Source of the DNA: Ilumatobacteraceae bacterium
GTDB lineage: Bacteria > Actinomycetota > Acidimicrobiia > Acidimicrobiales > Ilumatobacteraceae
Reading direction: 5' to 3'
NCBI GenBank assembly: GCA_023263465.1
Contig: JALQWV010000137.1
Coordinates: forward strand, 1-8,871
Length of the DNA: 8,871 nt
Both the position numbers and the translations under genes were made by a program. This document shows positions 1-6,413 of this stretch, in pieces; within the stretch, counting starts at the first letter, position 1; every line of letters begins with the position of its first letter. Below the pieces are notes generated by a model that did no database searches, was not told where the DNA came from, and saw only the letters and a list, made by a program, of their open reading frames with translations.

Positions 1-152
1 CAGCAGGACAAGACCCCAGTTATGTGGGGCGTATACGCCAAGACTCTTCGGTGGATGGCAATAAGGGGTTGGTGCTATTCATTTCAAGTGACAATTTGCG
101 CAAAGGCGCAGCATTAAATGCATTACAAATTGCCGAATTGCTCGTCAAATAA
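1..152 (+). CDS. asd: Aspartate-semialdehyde dehydrogenase, C-terminal end only (5' truncated by window edge)
   Basis: The plus-strand frame with codons starting at position 3 reads about 49 residues to a TAA stop at 150-152. It includes GRIRQD near the start of the fragment and ends SSDNLRKGAALN followed by IQ/LQ-type helix residues and AELLVK. The DNLRKGAALN...QIAELL tail is characteristic of aspartate-semialdehyde dehydrogenase, which reduces aspartyl phosphate in lysine, threonine, methionine and diaminopimelate synthesis in the cytosol. The GRIRQD segment and overall wording resemble actinobacterial Asd. The catalytic Cys and His lie upstream, outside the window. The gene runs head-on into the oxygenase gene, with only 4 bases between the two stop codons. 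The fragment is short but the signature is distinctive. Confidence 0.88.
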   Translation, partial: AGQDPSYVGRIRQDSSVDGNKGLVLFISSDNLRKGAALNALQIAELLVK

Positions 153-166
153 CGAACTAGTCGTTA
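150..166. repeat. Small inverted repeat spanning two convergent stop codons
   Basis: TAACGA (150-155) and TCGTTA (161-166) are perfect inverted arms around a 5-base centre, ACTAG. The palindrome contains the TAA stop of asd and the TAG stop of the minus-strand oxygenase gene. The stem is only 6 bp and AT-rich, and no clear T tract follows on either strand, so it is a weak terminator at best. It may just reflect two stop codons facing each other. Confidence 0.3.
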
Positions 167-1014
167 AATCCGGCCATCACTAGGTTTGGACGCTGCAGCC
201 AGTTGTCTGCCGGGTAATTGGCGTGACTATCAATGGCGTGAATGGTGTATGCGTGGCGAGGTTTGTCGCTGGTGTTTGGTCCACTTAAATGGGGAAGAGT
301 GCCGTTCAATAACACCAAAGTTCCACGTTCCGCCTCAAGAGGTACGAGACCTTCGGTTGGGTACGGAGTTTCGTCGAAGACTTCCATGTAACTGGCAGTG
401 CGGTCAGCGTTCACTCGCGACCGTGACTTTACGGGAATCTTGTGTCCGCCAGGGAGTGCCCACATGCAACCGTTTTCAGTGGTGGCATCGTCAATGGCAA
501 ACCAAAAACCTACAACTGATTGTGGTTCAGTCCATAAAAAGGTGTGGTCGGTGTGGCAGTTCACTTCGCCGCCGATGCGCGGCTGTTTGAAGATGTACAT
601 GCTTTGCAACAACTTTGGATCTTGCATTCCGATTTGCTTGGCCAGTGCTGCAAGTTTTTCGTTGTGACTGAAATTGCTGAATTGTGGGTCAAGGTCGTGC
701 ATGGCGTGACCGAGTTTGTTCAAGCACAAATGGGCTTCTGCACGCAACTTTCCGTGTTCATCAAATGCATCTTTCTCAAAGAAGCAACGGATTTTGTCGC
801 CACTGGTGAGAAAGTATTGATCAGCGGCGTGCTTAGCTGTGGAGTCCGCAGTAAAAATAGTTGCTTGTTCTGGAGAGGGAACGTGTTCCTTGGCAAGTTG
901 CATCGCTCGTTCGCGTAAGGCCAAACAGGCATCTTCGCTTGCGAATTTAGGAAGAACTACAAATCCGTCGTTTTGAAACTGAGCAAGTTGTGCATCGGTA
1001 AGAACTGGAGCCAT
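157..1014 (-). CDS. Phytanoyl-CoA dioxygenase family Fe(II)/2-oxoglutarate oxygenase, PHYHD1-like
   Basis: 285 residues, a normal length for the PhyH family of non-haem iron oxygenases, which couple 2-oxoglutarate decarboxylation to hydroxylation of a small molecule. The iron triad is visible: H154 and D156 in NCHTDHTF and H242 in TLPHLSGPN. R253 in SDKPRHAY is the likely 2-oxoglutarate anchor. The segments YFLTSGDKIRCFFEK (from about 67), QSMYIFKQPRIGGEV (from about 137) and DATTENGCMWALPGGH (from about 176) match my recollection of human PHYHD1 closely, with nearly the same spacing of the metal ligands. It is therefore closer to that subfamily than to bacterial ectoine or halogenase-type members. 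The substrate is unknown. It is the last gene of the nucleoside operon, 6 bases after the cdd stop, with a GGAGAG ribosome-binding site at 1024-1029. The start at 1014 is supported by that site. Family is certain, subfamily likely, function open. Confidence 0.9.
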   Translation of the reverse strand: MAPVLTDAQLAQFQNDGFVVLPKFASEDACLALRERAMQLAKEHVPSPEQATIFTADSTAKHAADQYFLTSGDKIRCFFEKDAFDEHGKLRAEAHLCLNKLGHAMHDLDPQFSNFSHNEKLAALAKQIGMQDPKLLQSMYIFKQPRIGGEVNCHTDHTFLWTEPQSVVGFWFAIDDATTENGCMWALPGGHKIPVKSRSRVNADRTASYMEVFDETPYPTEGLVPLEAERGTLVLLNGTLPHLSGPNTSDKPRHAYTIHAIDSHANYPADNWLQRPNLVMAGFND

Positions 1015-1020
1015 ATCGAG

Positions 1021-1431
1021 TCACTCTCCAGCTGGGTTTTCAAAATTGGAATGTTCAGGAAATGCAGCGGGCAACAACACGGTCATTGGTGTTGGAACTC
1101 CTTCGACTTCGACTAACAGTTCTGCACCACCGTGTTCCCATAGCAATTGTCGGCAACGACCACATGGTGTTACATGTGTTCCATTTCCTACACATGTGAC
1201 GGCGATGAGCCTGCCCCCACCGCCCATGTGAAGTTGGCCGATCATGGCGCACTCAGCACACAGCGTGAGACCGTATGACGCATTTTCCACGTTGCAACCA
1301 GAGATGATTCGTCCGTCGTCGACGAGTGCAGCTGCGCCGACGCGAAATTTTGAATAGGGAACGTATGCGTGTGTCGCAGCTTCGTTGGCAGCATTGCGGA
1401 GCGCTACCCAGTCAATTTCAGGAGTGGCCAT
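1021..1431 (-). CDS. cdd: Cytidine deaminase (homotetrameric type)
   Basis: 136 residues, the usual size of the small tetrameric cytidine deaminases. It hydrolytically deaminates cytidine and deoxycytidine to uridine and deoxyuridine in the cytosol for pyrimidine salvage. The zinc site is complete: C58-A-E60 in TLCAECAM, with E60 the proton shuttle, and C90/C93 in TPCGRCRQ. N47 and E49 in GCNVENASYG are the ribose-binding pair, and YVPYSKFRVGAA near the N-terminus is also typical. The gene starts 9 bases after the amidohydrolase stop with no clear Shine-Dalgarno sequence, so translation is probably coupled to the upstream gene. The oxygenase follows 6 bases later. No unusual residues were seen. 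Confidence 0.95.
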   Translation of the reverse strand: MATPEIDWVALRNAANEAATHAYVPYSKFRVGAAALVDDGRIISGCNVENASYGLTLCAECAMIGQLHMGGGGRLIAVTCVGNGTHVTPCGRCRQLLWEHGGAELLVEVEGVPTPMTVLLPAAFPEHSNFENPAGE

Positions 1432-1440
1432 AACGCCACA

Positions 1441-2781
1441 TTACTTGCGTCGGCTACGTTCCACTTCTTCAACCGCTGCCATGACCTGACTACCCAGTTC
1501 GCGTACTCGTTGTACGGCAAGCGCATGATCAATTGTGAGTGCGCGCTTTTCATCCACGACGACTTTGCCGTTGACCACAACGGAATACACATCGCCTCGA
1601 CCAGCCGCAGCGACAATTGCTACATGAGGGTCGAACACGGGAGTTAGTGAGGGGGAGTCCACATCAAGCACGATGATGTCTGCAGCCTTGCCTACCTCGA
1701 GTGAACCAATGAGGTGGTCGACATGGAGTGCTTTTGCACCATTGATTGTTGCCATGCGCAACACATCGAGCGCCGGCAACACAGTTGGATCGTGCGAAGT
1801 GTTTTTCTGTGCATACGCCGCGAGGCGCATCGCCAGCCACAAATCCAGATCGTTACCGGAAGCCGGACCATCGGTACCAAGGGCAACATTGACACCAGCT
1901 TTGTGTAGGTCAAGAATTCTTGCCGTGCCGCTAGCCAGTTTTTGATTGCTGGCAGGGCAGTGAGTAACCGATGCGTGGTGATCGGCGATGAGTTCGATGT
2001 CTTCGTCGGTGAGGTGCACTCCATGAGCAAGCACTGCCTCAGTCAACAAGTCGGTGTCGGCAAGCACTTGAATTGGTGTGCGACCGTTGTGTCGGTTGGC
2101 AACTAATTTCATTTCGCCGACGGTTTCACTTGCGTGCACATGAATATGAGCGCCATGCTTTTCAGCCAATGCCGCAATGCGCAATAGGTGATCTTCGCCA
2201 AGGAGGTAGGTGCTGTGTGGGGCAAGCCAATTCAATGAATCGTTACCCTCGGCGTTCGCTTCGGAAAGCCACTTGTCGGACCATTCCATACGTGCATCAA
2301 AGGGAAGCGGTTCAGGACCTTCTGATTCCAGCAAGTTTGGAGCGGAAAAGATACGCGCGCCACTGCGGTTTGCAACTTCTTGTACTGCATCTGGCAGGTA
2401 GTACATATCAAGCGTGGTGGTGATTCCTCCGAGCAATGATTCAAGTGCTCCGAGTTCGGTACCAGCAACCACAGCGTCATGATTCAAAATGCTGATTTCT
2501 GCTGGCATCAAGCGCGCAAGAAAATCTTCCAAATTCATGTCATCGCCAAGGCCACGGAACAGTGTCATGCCCAAGTGCGCGTGAGCGTTCACTAGACCTG
2601 GCATCACGATTCCGCCGCGTGCATCAATCACGGCAGTCGCAGTGTGTGCAACTGAGCCAGTAGCGATGTCGCGAATCAATCCGTTTTCATCAACCACGAT
2701 GGTGGCGTTATCAATGATGCTTCCTTGTGCGTCAACAGTAACAACACGAGCATTCACTATTGCAAGCAGGTCAGTGCTCAT
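1441..2781 (-). CDS. mtaD: Amidohydrolase, 5-methylthioadenosine/S-adenosylhomocysteine deaminase-like
   Basis: 446 residues, typical of the MtaD/SsnA/TrzA branch of the amidohydrolase superfamily. These cytosolic enzymes hydrolytically deaminate the ring of MTA, SAH, adenosine or related purines. Metal ligands are visible: H67 and H69 in NAHAHLGMTLFRGLGDD, H216 with E219 in HVHASET, a His in LAHGVHL (253-256), and D304 in LGTDGPASGNDLDLW. The tail IGSLEVGKAADIIVLD and VVVNGKVVVDE is the usual closing beta-sandwich. The start ATG overlaps the TGA of the phosphorylase gene (ATGA), and AAGGAA lies 10 bases upstream at 2792-2797. Pairing with a phosphorylase supports a nucleoside substrate. Alternatives are guanine, 8-oxoguanine or aminofutalosine deaminase, which motifs alone cannot exclude, so the symbol is provisional. 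Confidence 0.85.
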   Translation of the reverse strand: MSTDLLAIVNARVVTVDAQGSIIDNATIVVDENGLIRDIATGSVAHTATAVIDARGGIVMPGLVNAHAHLGMTLFRGLGDDMNLEDFLARLMPAEISILNHDAVVAGTELGALESLLGGITTTLDMYYLPDAVQEVANRSGARIFSAPNLLESEGPEPLPFDARMEWSDKWLSEANAEGNDSLNWLAPHSTYLLGEDHLLRIAALAEKHGAHIHVHASETVGEMKLVANRHNGRTPIQVLADTDLLTEAVLAHGVHLTDEDIELIADHHASVTHCPASNQKLASGTARILDLHKAGVNVALGTDGPASGNDLDLWLAMRLAAYAQKNTSHDPTVLPALDVLRMATINGAKALHVDHLIGSLEVGKAADIIVLDVDSPSLTPVFDPHVAIVAAAGRGDVYSVVVNGKVVVDEKRALTIDHALAVQRVRELGSQVMAAVEEVERSRRK

Positions 2782-3644
2782 AAGTTGAGTGTTCCTTTTT
2801 GTTGATCAAAAGCGACGAGAACACGTCGTAAAAGATCTCCGACGCTCTTTGACGAGTCTTTGCCAACCTGAATCACTTCCTCGCCAGAAAGTTTGTTGCC
2901 GCTGAGGCCCGATGCAAGGTTGGTTGCAAGCGATAGTGCCAGCACATTCATGTTTAAGTGACGCGCGGCAATAGTTTCGAGCACGGTAGACATTCCCACC
3001 ATCTCAGCGCCCCAGGTTGTGGCCATACGAATTTCTGCAGGAGTTTCAAAATGTGGACCATGTAGACCTAAATACACTGCTTCATTAATTCCTGGTTCAA
3101 CAGCGCGAACGAGTGCGCGCAACGATTCGTTATATGCATCGGTTAGATCAACAAAACGACCCGCAAGCGGCGCTGGCGCGTTGTCTCCAGTAAGAGGCGA
3201 ATGTGCGGTGAGGTTAATGTGATCGCGAATAACCACTGGTGTTCCCATTTTCCAATCTGGGCGCAAACACCCAGCACCGTTGGTGAGAAATACCGTGCGG
3301 CAACCAAGCGCGAAAGCCGTGCGGATCCCATGCACAACCGCATGCACTCCGCGGCCTTCATAGAGATGAGTTCGGCCTGTGAGCAGCAATATTGGCGTGG
3401 TGCCGACGCGAATGGACTTCAGCGCACCACCGTGCCCGAGAGCGGTTGGTTTTTTGAAACCTGGAATATCTGCAACATCCAATGTCAGTACAGGAGTTGA
3501 GGACATTGCTTCAAGTGCCGGCACCGATTCCGCCCAACCCGACCCAAGCACCACGAGCACCTCGTGTTCGGCTGGAAATGCAGTACGAATGACTGATGCT
3601 GCGCTTTCTGCTAGCGCAAACGCCTCGTGCACCGCGTTTTCCAT
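2778..3644 (-). CDS. punA: Purine nucleoside phosphorylase, trimeric (PNP/MTAP family)
   Basis: 288 residues, the size of the trimeric purine nucleoside phosphorylases. The enzyme splits (deoxy)inosine or guanosine with phosphate into free base and (deoxy)ribose 1-phosphate. Phosphate-site residues are visible: S35 in VLGSGWAE, R91/H93/Y95 in LTGRTHLYEGR, and N122 in LTNGAGC. The base pocket has F199-E200 in GPHFETPAEIR, M218-S219 in VGMSTVLE, and N242 in LATNLASG. The Glu plus Asn pair is the signature of 6-oxopurine-specific PNP. MTA phosphorylases carry Asp in place of that Asn. It is the first gene of the minus-strand operon and shares ATGA with the deaminase gene. The start at 3644 has no ribosome-binding site but sits 6 bases after a TAGCAT -10 hexamer, as expected for a leaderless transcript. 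Confidence 0.93.
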   Translation of the reverse strand: MENAVHEAFALAESAASVIRTAFPAEHEVLVVLGSGWAESVPALEAMSSTPVLTLDVADIPGFKKPTALGHGGALKSIRVGTTPILLLTGRTHLYEGRGVHAVVHGIRTAFALGCRTVFLTNGAGCLRPDWKMGTPVVIRDHINLTAHSPLTGDNAPAPLAGRFVDLTDAYNESLRALVRAVEPGINEAVYLGLHGPHFETPAEIRMATTWGAEMVGMSTVLETIAARHLNMNVLALSLATNLASGLSGNKLSGEEVIQVGKDSSKSVGDLLRRVLVAFDQQKGTLNL

Positions 3645-3650
3645 AGCTCA

Positions 3651-3656
3651 ATGCTA
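3651..3656 (-). promoter_or_regulatory. Probable -10 element of the nucleoside operon (leaderless)
   Basis: On the minus strand TAGCAT, matching TANNNT, ends 6 bases before the A of the phosphorylase ATG, so transcription would begin at or next to the start codon. There is no Shine-Dalgarno sequence and no clear -35 box. Leaderless starts of this geometry are common in actinobacteria. This was inferred from sequence only. Confidence 0.5.
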
Positions 3657-3658
3657 CG

Positions 3659-3689
3659 CAGGCGTTTCTCGTTTACTTGTCTTCGCCTG
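3659..3689. promoter_or_regulatory. Inverted repeat between two divergent -10 elements, possible shared operator
   Basis: CAGGCG (3659-3664) and CGCCTG (3684-3689) are perfect 6-base inverted arms separated by 19 bases. The left arm lies 2 bases from the phosphorylase -10 and the right arm abuts the putative bioY -10. Each gene, read on its own strand, therefore has CGCCTG directly upstream of its -10. This could be a two-fold regulator site or an extended -10 context. The binding protein is unknown, and a chance match of this length is possible. Confidence 0.35.
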
Positions 3690-3695
3690 TAATGT
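3690..3695 (+). promoter_or_regulatory. Putative -10 element of bioY
   Basis: TAATGT fits TANNNT and lies 8 bases upstream of the ATG at 3704, so the transcript would have essentially no leader. It overlaps the alternative ATG at 3692, which could not be used if this is the promoter. No -35 is recognisable. Confidence 0.35.
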
Positions 3696-3703
3696 CGTCT
3701 GCC

Positions 3704-4324
3704 ATGACTTCCACAACGATTTCGCCAACAACGCAAGTACTCGCAGACCTGCTTCCACGTCGTGAATCCCGTAGTCGAGCTATCACGCAAGATGCCATCT
3801 TGGTTATTGGCTTTGCGCTGCTCACCGCACTTGCCGCACAAATTGAAATTCCACTGGGCTTTACACCGGTCCCGCTCACGGGTCAAACCTTTGCCGTGTT
3901 GCTCTCTGGCGCAGTGCTTGGCATGCGTCGTGGTGCACTGAGTCAGTTGACGTATTGGTTTGCTGGTCTAGTCGGTCTTCCGTTCTATTCAGGTGGTGCT
4001 GGTGGTTGGGAAAAGGGGACCGGCGCAACGATGGGTTACCTGGTTGGATTTGTGATTGCTGCTGGCGCAATTGGTTACTTGGCAGAAAAGAAGCACGACC
4101 GCAATTTCGCAACGTCTCTTCCAGCGATGTTGCTTGGTTCCACCATCATCTACGCACTTGGTGCAACATGGCTGTCAATGTATTTGAATGTGCCTCTGGC
4201 AAATGGTGAGCAAAACGCAATCAACATGGGAGTTGCACCGTTCTTGGTTGGTGACTTATTGAAAGCACTTGTTGCCGCTGGCTGCACAACATCGGTGTGG
4301 GCAGCAATTTCCAAGAATAAATAG
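3704..4324 (+). CDS. bioY: Biotin transporter BioY (ECF S component)
   Basis: About 206 residues from the ATG at 3704. BioY is the membrane-embedded substrate-binding subunit for biotin uptake. It works with energy-coupling-factor ATPases and a transmembrane T subunit, or alone with lower efficiency. Signature stretches are IPLGFTPVPLTGQTFAVLLSG, RGALSQLTYWFAGLVGLPFY with the following GGAGG, GATMGYLVGF, and the C-terminal GVAPFLVGDLLKALVAAG. About six hydrophobic helices are apparent, after a roughly 27-residue polar, Arg-rich N-terminal tail. No bioM or bioN ATPase/T genes are adjacent, so it must share modules encoded elsewhere or act alone. Possible starts are TTG 3677, ATG 3692 and ATG 3704. 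None has a ribosome-binding site, and 3704 was chosen because TAATGT lies just upstream. The gene converges on the methyltransferase with a 14-base gap. Confidence 0.93.
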   Translation: MTSTTISPTTQVLADLLPRRESRSRAITQDAILVIGFALLTALAAQIEIPLGFTPVPLTGQTFAVLLSGAVLGMRRGALSQLTYWFAGLVGLPFYSGGAGGWEKGTGATMGYLVGFVIAAGAIGYLAEKKHDRNFATSLPAMLLGSTIIYALGATWLSMYLNVPLANGEQNAINMGVAPFLVGDLLKALVAAGCTTSVWAAISKNK

Positions 4325-4326
4325 AT

Positions 4327-4339
4327 ACGCGTCTCGCGT
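4327..4339. terminator. Short GC-rich hairpin between convergent bioY and methyltransferase genes
   Basis: ACGCG (4327-4331), loop TCT, CGCGT (4335-4339) form a perfect 5-bp stem with a 3-base loop, filling most of the gap between the two stop codons. On the minus strand it is followed by a T-rich run (ATCTATTTATTCTT), so it may end the methyltransferase transcript. Downstream of bioY the T content is weaker. The stem is short for an intrinsic terminator. Confidence 0.4.
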
Positions 4340-4926
4340 TACTGCTTGGTTCTTTCCAGTTCGTACAACACTGCTTCTGAGGATTTAGCAACCCACAGTC
4401 CAGCACCTGCTTGCACGAAGTATTTCGACAAGCGATTGCGGTACCAGTCACCAGTGCGCGAGTGAATGTCTAAATCGGTCGCCACTTTGTCCACGACGTG
4501 ACGCAAGTCAGATTTGGTTGGCACTTCAAGGTAGAGAACATGCCGTGTTGCTTTTGCAAGATTGCGGATTGCGGCTTCCGCTTTCTTGTCTCCGAGGTAT
4601 TGCAACACCCCGTGACAGACAACGAGGTCAAACTTGGTGGTTGGTGCCCACGTTCCAATGTCGTGTTGTTCGTGCCCATACTTTTCACAGGCGTGTTCAC
4701 TGATATCAGTTGACAGTCGCTTAACTTTTGGATAGTTCTCGGCGTACCAATCACGCCAATAACCAAGTCCTGCACCCACATCGAGCACAGAGCGAACGGG
4801 GACGTCCCACCATGCGCACATGTTGTGCACTGAATTGGCGAGCAGCGCCACCTTTTTGCGGCTGTGCACTGGGGTGTTCGAATAAAACCGCTTGTAATAC
4901 GACGCATCAAATTGCTTCCGTGGCAT
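4339..4926 (-). CDS. Class I SAM-dependent methyltransferase, substrate unknown
   Basis: 195 residues from the ATG at 4926. It opens with FDASYYKRFY, a lead-in seen in many small uncharacterised methyltransferases. Motif I is SVLDVGAGLGYWRDW (SAM glycine loop, about residues 46-60), motif II ends in LSTDIS, the adenine-side acidic motif is QHDIGTW, and motif IV is FDLVVCHGVLQYL. The fold is a cytosolic Rossmann-type methyltransferase. Nothing in the sequence tells whether the acceptor is a metabolite, lipid or protein. The frame can be extended to an ATG at 4992, but those 22 extra residues are Cys/Arg-rich, unlike the family, and would run into the gpx leader, so 4926 is preferred. It is transcribed divergently from gpx and convergently with bioY. 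No ribosome-binding site was recognised. Confidence 0.82.
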   Translation of the reverse strand: MPRKQFDASYYKRFYSNTPVHSRKKVALLANSVHNMCAWWDVPVRSVLDVGAGLGYWRDWYAENYPKVKRLSTDISEHACEKYGHEQHDIGTWAPTTKFDLVVCHGVLQYLGDKKAEAAIRNLAKATRHVLYLEVPTKSDLRHVVDKVATDLDIHSRTGDWYRNRLSKYFVQAGAGLWVAKSSEAVLYELERTKQ

Positions 4927-4958
4927 GCATCTTGTGTAGCAGGTATGAGCTTGGGCGT

Positions 4959-4964
4959 TACGAT
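4959..4964 (+). promoter_or_regulatory. Candidate -10 element of the gpx-aguB-aguA operon
   Basis: TACGAT fits TANNNT and lies about 40 bases upstream of the gpx ATG, leaving a leader of roughly 35 bases that contains the ribosome-binding site. No convincing -35 is present, and other hexamers nearby cannot be ruled out. Confidence 0.3.
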
Positions 4965-4993
4965 CATTGCGAGCGCATTCCCGCGCACCCATT

Positions 4994-4999
4994 GGAGGA
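4994..4999 (+). promoter_or_regulatory. Strong Shine-Dalgarno sequence of gpx
   Basis: GGAGGA ends 5 bases before the ATG at 5005 and fixes that codon as the start rather than the in-frame upstream ATG at 4864. It is the best ribosome-binding site in the window. Confidence 0.75.
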
Positions 5000-5004
5000 A
5001 CCCC

Positions 5005-5490
5005 ATGTCGATGTACTCACACAAGATCAATCCACTCACCGGTTCGGGCGACGTGCTAGGGGCCCAACAGGGAAAAGTTACGTTGCTGGTTAACGTGGCC
5101 TCGAAGTGCGGCCTCACACCGCAATACACCGCAATGCAACAGCTCCAAACCGATCTTGCAGCAAAGGGTTTTTCGGTTATTGGAGTGCCGTGCAATCAAT
5201 TCCTTGGACAAGAGCCAGGCTCTGCTGAGGAAATTGTTGAGTTTTGCTCTGCAACCTATGGTGTGTCCTTTCCGCTTACTGAAAAGGTGGAGGTCAATGG
5301 TGAAGGGCGCCACGGACTTTTTGCCGCATTGACAGAAGTTGCAGATGGCGAGGGCTACACCGGAGACATTCGTTGGAACTTTGAAAAGTTTGTACTGGAC
5401 CGTCAAGGGAATGTTGTTGCGCGCTTCCATCCACAAGTAGCACCAGATGCCCCTGAAGTACTTGCAGCAATCAAATCGGCACTTGGCTGA
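5005..5490 (+). CDS. gpx: Glutathione peroxidase family thiol peroxidase (cysteine type)
   Basis: 161 residues, the usual bacterial length. It reduces hydrogen peroxide or organic hydroperoxides in the cytosol. The peroxidatic site is C35 in NVASKCGLTPQY. The catalytic tetrad is completed by Q69 in GQEPGS and W124-N125 in RWNFEKFVLD. C63 sits in GVPCNQF, and C81 in EFCSATYGVSFP falls where the resolving Cys of thioredoxin-dependent GPx proteins lies. It is therefore probably a two-cysteine, thioredoxin-linked enzyme with Cys instead of selenocysteine, which fits an organism lacking glutathione. The frame extends upstream to 4864, but that part opposes the methyltransferase and has no GPx similarity, so the start is 5005. 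It heads an operon, with aguB starting 20 bases after its stop. Confidence 0.93.
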   Translation: MSMYSHKINPLTGSGDVLGAQQGKVTLLVNVASKCGLTPQYTAMQQLQTDLAAKGFSVIGVPCNQFLGQEPGSAEEIVEFCSATYGVSFPLTEKVEVNGEGRHGLFAALTEVADGEGYTGDIRWNFEKFVLDRQGNVVARFHPQVAPDAPEVLAAIKSALG

Positions 5491-5510
5491 TCCATTTTCT
5501 CGGTAACTTC

Positions 5511-6413
5511 ATGACTTCACGCTCTGTCACCGTCGCGGCAATTCAGATGTCTATGGCAATTGATGTTGCCACCAATATTGCCACTGCAGAACGATTGGTT
5601 CGTGTTGCTTCCAAATCTGGCGCTCAAGTCATTTTGATTCCAGAGTTGTTTGAAGGTCATTACTTTTGCAAAGACCAATTAGTTAGTGAGCTGTCACGAG
5701 CATTGCCCATTGAAGGTCATCCAACGGTTGCTCATTTTCAGAATGTTGCGAAAGAACTTGGCGTCGTATTGCCAATTAGTGTGTACGAACGAGCAAATAA
5801 TGCGCTGTTCAATACGGTGGCAATGGTTGATGCCGATGGTTCAATGCTGGGCATCTATCGCAAGAGCCACATCCCAGACGGTCCTGGTTACACCGAGAAG
5901 TACTACTTCAGTCCGGGTGACACCGGCTTTCGTGTATGGAATACGCGTTTCGGAAACATTGGCGTCGGTATCTGTTGGGACCAATGGTTTCCAGAGTGTG
6001 CACGCGCAATGGCATTGTTGGGTGCAGAAATGTTGCTGTATCCCACAGCAATTGGTAGTGAGCCACCGAACCCGAAGTGGGATTCATCGATGCATTGGCA
6101 GCGAGTGATGCAAGGACACGCAGGTGCAAACTTGATGCCGGTTATCGCTGCCAACCGAACTGGTCGTGAAGTCGGGGTGAACACGGAAATTACGTTTTAT
6201 GGATCGTCGTTCATTGCAGATGCCACAGGCGCAAAGGTTGCTGAAGCAAATCGTGAAGAAGAGACGGTGCTCACCGCAACGTTTGACCTCGATGAAATTC
6301 GGTCAATGCGCTCCAGTTGGGGAGTGTTCCGAGATCGTCGCCCAGAGCTTTACGCTCCTTTGCTCTCACTCGATGGTGGAGTTGAAGAAAGCCTCGGAGA
6401 CGATTTTTCGTGA
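5511..6413 (+). CDS. aguB: N-carbamoylputrescine amidohydrolase
   Basis: 300 residues of the nitrilase superfamily. It hydrolyses N-carbamoylputrescine to putrescine, CO2 and ammonia in the cytosol, the last step of the agmatine route. The catalytic triad is clear: E45 in LIPELFEGHYF, K118 in YRKSHIPDGPGY, and C155 in GVGICWDQWFPE. The wording around the triad, especially IPDGPGYTEKYYF, ICWDQWFPECAR and the C-terminal SWGVFRDRRPELY, is specific to the AguB group rather than general nitrilases or beta-ureidopropionases. The start ATG is 20 bases after the gpx stop and lacks a good ribosome-binding site. The stop TGA overlaps the GTG start of aguA (GTGA). Neighbourhood with the deiminase confirms the assignment. 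Confidence 0.95.
   Translation: MTSRSVTVAAIQMSMAIDVATNIATAERLVRVASKSGAQVILIPELFEGHYFCKDQLVSELSRALPIEGHPTVAHFQNVAKELGVVLPISVYERANNALFNTVAMVDADGSMLGIYRKSHIPDGPGYTEKYYFSPGDTGFRVWNTRFGNIGVGICWDQWFPECARAMALLGAEMLLYPTAIGSEPPNPKWDSSMHWQRVMQGHAGANLMPVIAANRTGREVGVNTEITFYGSSFIADATGAKVAEANREEETVLTATFDLDEIRSMRSSWGVFRDRRPELYAPLLSLDGGVEESLGDDFS

Noticed and set aside
3379..3765. Plus-strand open frame of 128 codons opposite the phosphorylase
   Set aside because: It is a shadow of the phosphorylase gene and of the divergent promoter region, with low-complexity Ser/Thr/Ala content and no motif.
4927..4992. Upstream extension of the methyltransferase to ATG 4992
   Set aside because: The 22 extra residues are Cys/Arg-rich and precede a typical family N-terminus (MPRKQFDASYY). 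They would occupy most of the divergent promoter region.
4864..5004. Upstream extension of gpx to an earlier ATG
   Set aside because: The extra residues lack GPx similarity, overlap the methyltransferase 5' end, and would bypass the strong ribosome-binding site at 4994-4999.
4470..5195. Minus-strand open frame of 241 codons over the methyltransferase and gpx
   Set aside because: It lies antisense to gpx and in another frame of the methyltransferase, both of which have clear family motifs. Its own translation has no recognisable domain and an unnatural composition.
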